From RPQJ01 sp963748985 (GTDB taxonomy: Bacteria; Pseudomonadota; Gammaproteobacteria; Steroidobacterales; Steroidobacteraceae): DNA of 64,000 nucleotides. A program made the position numbers and the translations under genes. Within the stretch, counting starts at the first letter, position 1. The number at the start of each line of letters is the position of its first letter. Location of the stretch: assembly GCA_963748985.1 (NCBI GenBank), contig CAVVKQ010000010.1:109097-173096 (forward strand). The letters are read 5' to 3'. The notes under the pieces are model-generated. The model was not told the origin of the DNA and ran no database searches. It saw only the letters and a program-made list of their open reading frames with translations. Of this stretch, positions 58,930 to 64,000 are shown one piece after another.

Positions 58930-59526
58930 GTGCCTAAATCTTTGTTTTCCAAGGGCCTGATTCTCGCCTCGACGTCCCCCTACCGCCGCGCCCTGCTGCA
59001 GCGGCTCGGGCTGCCGTTCGAGTGCTTCGCACCCGGGGCCGATGAAGCCCGCCTGCCCGGCGAACCGGCCGCGGCAATGGCCAGCCGACTCGCACGGACC
59101 AAGGCCGAGGCAGTCGCCGCCAGGCATCCCCAGGCGATCGTCATCGGCTCCGACCAGGTGGCCCTGCGTGGCACGGAGGTACTCGGCAAACCCGGTACCG
59201 TCGAGCATTGCCGCGAGCAGTTGCGGGCATCGTCCGGCCAGGAAGTCGTCTTCCTCACCGCGGTCCACGTCATCGTTGGCTCGGCCGGCCGTACCGAATC
59301 ACACGTCGACCGCACGGTCGTGAAGTTCCGGGACCTGTCGGACGCCGAAATCGACCGCTACATCGAGCGCGACCAGCCTCTGGACTGCGCCGGCGGCTTC
59401 AAAGCTGAATCCCTGGGAATCGCCCTCTTCGACCGGATCGAATCGATCGATCCGACGGGCCTTACCGGCCTCCCGTTGTCCTGGCTTTGCGGCGCCCTTC
59501 GCCGCGCACAGGTCCAGGTCCCCTAG
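58930..59526 (+). CDS. Maf-family nucleotide pyrophosphatase (YceF type)
   Basis: Maf proteins hydrolyse modified or canonical nucleoside triphosphates; the YceF type prefers m7GTP. Motifs are ILASTSPYRRALLQRLG, FCFAPG-like ECFAPGADEAR, VIGSDQVALRG and the catalytic Asp/Glu region DRYIERDQPLDCAGGFKAE. It has 198 aa. The GTG start lies about 10 bases beyond the yceD promoter on the other strand. It overlaps the RluC-type gene tail-to-tail by 65 bases. Confidence 0.93.
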   Translation: MPKSLFSKGLILASTSPYRRALLQRLGLPFECFAPGADEARLPGEPAAAMASRLARTKAEAVAARHPQAIVIGSDQVALRGTEVLGKPGTVEHCREQLRASSGQEVVFLTAVHVIVGSAGRTESHVDRTVVKFRDLSDAEIDRYIERDQPLDCAGGFKAESLGIALFDRIESIDPTGLTGLPLSWLCGALRRAQVQVP

Positions 59527-60682
59527 GCGGGCCCCGCTTGTCGGTCCGGGGGTTGCCCATCCTCGGTTTGCCCGTTGGCGGCACCGGTGCCGGTCGCTGC
59601 ATGCGCGGTGCGGCGACGGGTCCACGCGCACCTTCCGGCTTCAATGCCTTGCCGCGTTCGTCCTGAGGCGCCCGAGCTTTGCCACGCGTGAGCGTATCCA
59701 GCACCGCACTGAGTTCAGGCGGCAGCGGCGCGCTTGCCAGCATTGGCTCGCGGGTCCCTGGCCGCGTGAAGCCGAGCGATGACGAATGCAGGAACATCCG
59801 CTTCAGGCCGTAGTCCTTGAATATTCCGTTGAAGATCCGGTTGCCGTATTTGTCGTCACCGGCCACGGGATGACCGGCGTGTGCCGCGTGCACGCGAATC
59901 TGGTGGGTCTTGCCGGTGTCGATCTCGACTTCCAGCAGCGTCGCGAGGTTACCGAAGAACTGCACGGGCTTGAACGTGCTGACTGACTTCTTGCCGTGCG
60001 CGCGCACGGCCACGTGCCGCTCGCCGCTGCGGCGCTCGTCCGTGTCGAGCGCCAGTTCGATGCGCTTGGTCCCCAGGTTCCACTTGCCGCAAACCAGGGC
60101 CAGGTAATGCTTTTCAGTCTGGCCTTCGCGCAGCTGCAGGTGCAGGTCGCGCAGCGCAGCGCGCCGTTTCGCCACCAGCAGGCAGCCGCTGGTGTCGCGG
60201 TCGAGCCGGTGCACAAGTTCGAGGTCCGGCTGCCCGGGGCGGGCGCCGCGGAGCACTTCAATCAGGCCGAAGTCGGTTGCGCTGCCGCCGTGAACCGCAA
60301 GGCCCGGCGGCTTGTTGAAGACGATGAGGTCGCTGTCCTCATAGGTGATCGAGTCGAGCACCAGTTTCTGCAGCGATTCACTGGCGGTCCGGGGCGTGGC
60401 TGGCGGCGGGACGTCTTCCGCCTTGCGCACCGGTGGAATGCGGACGATGTCGCCAACAGCCACGCGCTGGTCGGGCTTGGCGCGCTTCTTGTTGACACGC
60501 ACCTCACCCTTGCGCAACAGGCGGAATACGTGTGTGCGCGGGACGTCCTTCAGTTGCCGGACGAGGAAGTTGTCGAGCCGCGTGCCGGCGTCGTCTTCGG
60601 TCACGGCCACGTGGGTAACACCGCGACCGGGCTCCGGCTCGGCGCTGTTCTCGTCGGTTGCCGGTTCTATTTCGTAAGCCAT
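59462..60682 (-). CDS. rluC: 23S rRNA pseudouridine synthase, RluC-type
   Basis: The protein has an N-terminal S4 domain (RLDNFLVRQLKDVPRTHVFRLL) and a catalytic domain with VHRLDRDTSGCLLVAK (catalytic Asp) and GKTHQIRVHAAHAGHPVAGD. At 406 aa it carries a C-terminal Arg/Pro/Lys-rich tail of about 75 residues, absent from E. coli RluC (319 aa). This tail overlaps maf on the opposite strand. It sits divergent from rne, as in E. coli. Confidence 0.9.
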   Translation of the reverse strand: MAYEIEPATDENSAEPEPGRGVTHVAVTEDDAGTRLDNFLVRQLKDVPRTHVFRLLRKGEVRVNKKRAKPDQRVAVGDIVRIPPVRKAEDVPPPATPRTASESLQKLVLDSITYEDSDLIVFNKPPGLAVHGGSATDFGLIEVLRGARPGQPDLELVHRLDRDTSGCLLVAKRRAALRDLHLQLREGQTEKHYLALVCGKWNLGTKRIELALDTDERRSGERHVAVRAHGKKSVSTFKPVQFFGNLATLLEVEIDTGKTHQIRVHAAHAGHPVAGDDKYGNRIFNGIFKDYGLKRMFLHSSSLGFTRPGTREPMLASAPLPPELSAVLDTLTRGKARAPQDERGKALKPEGARGPVAAPRMQRPAPVPPTGKPRMGNPRTDKRGPPRGPGPVRGEGRRKARTTGGR

Positions 60683-60709
60683 TGATTTTCGGGCCTTCGC
60701 TTGTTACAT
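60682..60709 (+). promoter_or_regulatory. Candidate rne promoter
   Basis: TTGATT, 16-bp spacer, TTACAT; the -35 overlaps the rluC start region. It is moderate in strength and would give a leader of roughly 365 bases. Confidence 0.45.
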
Positions 60710-61079
60710 TCCGGCGCTAGGCAATGCGCTGGTGCGTCCAAGCAACATCAGGCAGCGCCGAATGAGCGACGCGCGGTTGCACGCCCTTCGGGTTGTGCGG
60801 GGCGCCCGCAATCTTAGTTGGTTCTGAAGTTTCAGACCATCGATCTGCCGCGGACACGCGCAGGTGCCGCAGCCCCGGCGGGCAGCGGGCCAGCAGCGAC
60901 CTCGGCGGGTACGATGCCCGACAGCACCAGGATTCGGTCACGCATCGTGCGCCTTGCGCCGGTGCAGATGAACAGCAAATGAGCGCTCGCGCAGTCGCTG
61001 CCAGACCTTTTTCCCACGCCACGGCACCATTACCCGTCCGAACCGTACGCGGCCCCAACCTCCAATAACGAGAGGGCCG
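60683..61079 (+). other. Long rne leader
   Basis: The stretch between rluC and rne is about 400 bases with no gene. E. coli rne has a 361-nt leader with hairpins that let RNase E cut its own message; a leader of similar length here suggests the same autoregulation (inference). I saw no precise match to the E. coli hairpins. Confidence 0.5.
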
Positions 61080-63236
61080 ATGAAAAGAATGCTCGTCAAC
61101 GCGACTCAGGAAGAGGAGTTGCGCGTAGCGCTGGTGGACGGCCAGCGGATTTACGACCTCGACATCGAAATCCCGTCGCGCGAAACCAAGAAAGCCAACG
61201 TCTACAAGGGTCGCATCACCCGGGTCGAACCGAGCCTCGAGGCCGCCTTCATCGACTACGGCGCCGACCGCCACGGCTTTCTGCCGCTGAAGGAAGTCTC
61301 CAAGGCGTTCTTCAAGGACAAGCAGCCTGGCCAGGAAGGCGGCAGCCGCGGCATCCGTGACCTGATCGAGGAAGGCCAGGAAATCATCGTCCAGGTCGAG
61401 AAGGAAGAACGCGGCAACAAGGGTGCCGCACTCACCACCTTCATCAGCCTGGCGGGCCGGTTCCTGGTCCTGATGCCGAACAACCCCCGTGCCGGTGGCG
61501 TGTCGCGCCGCGTCGAAGGCGACGACCGCGATGCCCTGCGCGAAGCAATGGACTCGCTGCAGATCCCCGATGGCATGGGCGCCATCGTGCGCACCGCCGG
61601 CGTTGGCCGCAGCCCCGAAGAGCTGCAGTGGGACCTCAACAACCTCGTCGACATCTGGAACGCGATTCAGCAGGCGTCCGACAGCCGTCCCTCGCCGTTC
61701 CTGATCTACCGCGAGAGCACGGCAATCCTGCGCGCGCTCCGTGACTACCTCAGCGACGACATCGGCGAAATCCTGATCGACAAGCAGGAGGTCTACGAGG
61801 AAGCGCGCGAATACATGCAGCGCTTCATGCCGAACAACCTGCGCAAGCTCAAGCTCTACGACGACCACGTGCCGTTGTTCACGCGTTACCAGATCGAGAG
61901 CCAGATCGAGTCGGCGTATTCCCACAAGGTGACGCTGCCCGCGGGTGGCAGCATCGTGATTGACCACACCGAAGCCCTGGTCTCGATCGACATCAACTCG
62001 GCGCGCAGCACCCGCGGCACCGACATCGAGACGACCGCCTGCAACACCAACCTCGAGGCCGCGGACGAAATTGCGCGCCAGATGCGGTTGCGTGACGTCG
62101 GCGGCCTGATCGTCATCGACTTCATCGACATGGAGTCGACCAAGAACCAGCGCGCGGTCGAAGATCGACTGCGCGACGCCGTCAAGCAGGACCGTGCCCG
62201 CATCCAGCTGGGCAAGATTTCCCGCTTCGGCCTGCTCGAGCTCTCGCGGCAGCGCCTGCGTCCTTCCATCAGCGAATCGACCAACATCGTCTGCCCGCGC
62301 TGCACCGGCATGGGCGTGATCCGCAGCGTCGAATCGCTGGCGCTCGCGGTACTGCGACTGATCGGCGAGGAGGCCCGCAAGGACCGCACCGCGAAGGTCA
62401 TCGCGCAGTTGCCGGTCGACGTCGCGACCTATCTCATGAACGAGAAGCGCGACTGGTTGCACGACATCGAAGCCCGCAGTCATGTCGATATCGTGCTGGT
62501 GCCGAACAAGTACCTCGAGACGCCGTCCTACGAGTTGCGTCGCGTGCGCGACGACGAGATGGACCTGCCCGAGAACTCCGTCATCAGCCATCACATGGCG
62601 GTCGAACCGAAGATCGATCTCGACGCGATCGCGTCGGCCGAGGAAGAAGCGCCGCCGACGCCGCAGCAGCCCGCGGTGACGACGATCATCCCGAGCACCC
62701 CTGCCCCGCCTGCGGCCCCCGAGGTCGTGGCCGCCCCGATCGCGATCGCAGCAGCTCCGGTAGCCGTTGCCGCACCGGCCTTCGGTCCGCGCGACAACGT
62801 GCTCGTGCGGATGTGGCGCTGGTTCGCCGGCGACAAGCGTGCGCCCGAACCGCAGACGGCGGCGCCCTCGAGCTCCGGTCGCGGCAGCAAGGACGGCGAT
62901 CGTGATCGTCCGCGCCATGACCGCGATCGCAGCGAACGCGGCCGCGGCCGTGACAGTCGGCGCGACGGGCGCGACAGTCGTGATGGACGCGGACGCAGCG
63001 AGGGCCGCGGTGAACGTGGCTCGCGTGACGAAGCACGCCGCGAAAACCGTGCTGAAGGTACCGCGGGCCCGGGCCAACCGGCCCGCGGCAACGAACCGCG
63101 GCGCGACGAGCCGAACCGTGCGCAGCCCCAGCAGCAGCCGCGTCGTGACGAGAGCCCGCGTGGCGGACGTCGTGATGGTGGTCAAGGTCAGGGCCAGGGC
63201 GGCGAAGGCGGCCCGCGCGAGGGAGCCGCGTCGTGA
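61080..63236 (+). CDS. rne: Ribonuclease E, catalytic part and first segment of scaffold
   Basis: RNase E initiates mRNA decay and processes rRNA and tRNA. It has an S1 domain (about 36-120), catalytic Asp in LVSIDINSARSTRG (D304) and LIVIDFIDMEST (D347), and the zinc-link CPRCTGMG (C405/C408). The Arg/Gly/Pro-rich scaffold begins near residue 520, with an amphipathic membrane-binding candidate NVLVRMWRWFAGD. The open frame stops at TGA 63234-63236, probably because of an extra G in GAGGGAG at 63219-63225; coding continues in other frames to 63987. The predicted full length is about 968 aa. Confidence 0.93.
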   Translation: MKRMLVNATQEEELRVALVDGQRIYDLDIEIPSRETKKANVYKGRITRVEPSLEAAFIDYGADRHGFLPLKEVSKAFFKDKQPGQEGGSRGIRDLIEEGQEIIVQVEKEERGNKGAALTTFISLAGRFLVLMPNNPRAGGVSRRVEGDDRDALREAMDSLQIPDGMGAIVRTAGVGRSPEELQWDLNNLVDIWNAIQQASDSRPSPFLIYRESTAILRALRDYLSDDIGEILIDKQEVYEEAREYMQRFMPNNLRKLKLYDDHVPLFTRYQIESQIESAYSHKVTLPAGGSIVIDHTEALVSIDINSARSTRGTDIETTACNTNLEAADEIARQMRLRDVGGLIVIDFIDMESTKNQRAVEDRLRDAVKQDRARIQLGKISRFGLLELSRQRLRPSISESTNIVCPRCTGMGVIRSVESLALAVLRLIGEEARKDRTAKVIAQLPVDVATYLMNEKRDWLHDIEARSHVDIVLVPNKYLETPSYELRRVRDDEMDLPENSVISHHMAVEPKIDLDAIASAEEEAPPTPQQPAVTTIIPSTPAPPAAPEVVAAPIAIAAAPVAVAAPAFGPRDNVLVRMWRWFAGDKRAPEPQTAAPSSSGRGSKDGDRDRPRHDRDRSERGRGRDSRRDGRDSRDGRGRSEGRGERGSRDEARRENRAEGTAGPGQPARGNEPRRDEPNRAQPQQQPRRDESPRGGRRDGGQGQGQGGEGGPREGAAS

Positions 63237-63987
63237 AGGCGGCCAGCAGGGCCAGCGCCAGCCGCAGCAAGTGCGTCCTCCACGCGAGCCGCGTGAACCA
63301 CGCGAGCCCCGCGAACCGCGGCCGCCCCGCGAGTACCGCGAGCCGCAGGAAGTGCGTCAGCAGGTCGCCGCAGCCACTTCGGTCGTCGCAGCCGTTGCGA
63401 ACGACATGAACACAGCCGACGCGTCAGTCGCACAACCGATCGGTGACGGCCAGCAGCAACGTCCCGAGGGTGATCGCAGCGAGCGCACCGGGCGCAGGTC
63501 GCGTCGCGGTGGCCGTCGTCGTCGTGGTCGTGGTGAAGGCGGTGCCGAAGGCTACGTTGCCGGCGCTGCCGCGGGTGCGGCCGGCGCAGGCAGCTTCGAC
63601 GAAGGCCCGGGTGGTGAAGGTGGTGACGATGCGGGTGGCAGTGACAGCACTGGCCACGCGCCGCGCCGCAGTCGCTCAACGCCCCACGCGAGTTCGATGA
63701 ACCCCACTGGCCCGAACCGCCGCGTCCATTCGCGGCGATCCCCACTCCGGAAGCACCGCGCGAGTTCACGGCTCCCCGCCCGCGCCGAGCGATGAACCAC
63801 CGCGTGCGCCCGAGCCGCGCTCGTTCGACTTCGATCGTCCCGCAGCGCCGCCGGCCGCCCGCCAAGCGAAGCGGCATCCGCGCCGGTCGTGGTGCGTGAG
63901 CCGGCTCCGGTCGCAACGGCTTCCGAGCCTCGCGAGTGGACGCCGACTCCGCCGACGGACGCAACGACGCCGCGCAACGAGCCGTAA
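63223..63987 (+). pseudogene. rne: Frameshifted continuation of the RNase E C-terminal scaffold
   Basis: After TGA 63234, coding resumes one frame over (EPRREGGQQGQRQPQQ, then repeated REP units). The frame shifts again near 63677 (to NAPREFDEPHWPEPPRPF), near 63776 in a CCCC run (to PPAPSDEPPRAPEPRSFDFD) and near 63858 in a CCC run (to PSEAASAPVVVREP), ending at TAA 63985-63987. One insertion and three deletions, mostly in G or C runs, in 640 bp suggest sequence error or real decay of a non-catalytic tail. Confidence 0.7.
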
Positions 63988-64000
63988 GCGACTCATTCAG

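Noticed and set aside
60717..63185. Long open frame on the minus strand opposite rne
   Set aside because: It runs antisense through the catalytic core of RNase E, has no family motif, and arises from the GC-rich codon bias of rne.

Overview
The window is a dense, high-GC stretch of a gammaproteobacterial chromosome. Gene content (mla, BepA, LexA-ImuA-ImuB-ImuC, MaF-YceD-RpmF-PlsX, RelA, GcvR, SUF with SufU and SufT) and frequent GTG/TTG starts suggest a Steroidobacteraceae- or Xanthomonadales-like lineage; this placement is inferred from gene content only. Almost every gene is housekeeping. There is no prophage, transposase or CRISPR array. The unusual material is mostly between genes.

Layout: 1-906 ruvC-ruvA (minus, ruvA cut by the window edge), divergent from relA (1003-3123). 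3195-8894 holds the 2-oxoglutarate dehydrogenase genes sucA-sucB-lpdA (minus). 9112-13941 holds a ChaA-type antiporter, an exported M20 amidohydrolase, a TIR-TPR membrane protein and a small lipoprotein. 14039-17260 holds a TraB/GumN-type protein, an Ig/FN3 secreted protein and a small cysteine/histidine protein, with two cyclic-di-GMP-I riboswitches between them. 17668-17862 holds tRNA-Arg(CCT) and tRNA-Ala(CGC). 17937-22245 holds a GNAT enzyme, a Bcp, a degenerate histidine phosphatase, ApbE and an acyl-CoA ligase. 22596-22687 is tRNA-Ser(GGA) with a duplicated 3' end. 22758-28817 holds dapA, gcvR, bcp, phoH, bepA and mlaA; 28887-32070 holds mlaFEDCB. 32275-38534 is an Rrf2-type regulator followed by sufBCDSUT. 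38805-45121 holds a Rieske protein, a SixA-like phosphatase, an SDR, sdaA and putA. 45228-47243 holds a DUF481 protein, a CnoX-like thioredoxin and an acidic small protein. 47237-53504 is the SOS mutasome operon lexA-imuA-imuB-dnaE2 with two LexA boxes. 53908-56959 holds an Lpp-like lipoprotein, a CPBP protease, an L,D-transpeptidase and a YkvA protein. 57064-60682 holds yceD-rpmF-plsX, maf and an RluC-type synthase. 61080 onward is rne, whose C-terminal half is broken by several single-base frameshifts.

The most interesting pattern is a family of intergenic palindromes built from tandem heptamers. One type is telomere-like (TTAGGGG)n and the other is (TAGTGAN)n; each has an inverted copy of the array on the far side, and four of the five main copies share a TAGTCGG junction. 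They sit at gene 3' ends, where they supply stop codons or terminal residues, and one copy lies in frame inside the PHP domain of dnaE2. Other points are a 27-bp perfect inverted repeat between mlaA and mlaB, two cyclic-di-GMP riboswitches on the minus strand, two apparently degenerate enzymes (a histidine phosphatase with His to Tyr, and an SDR without its catalytic Ser), and a candidate Rrf2 operator over the suf promoter.
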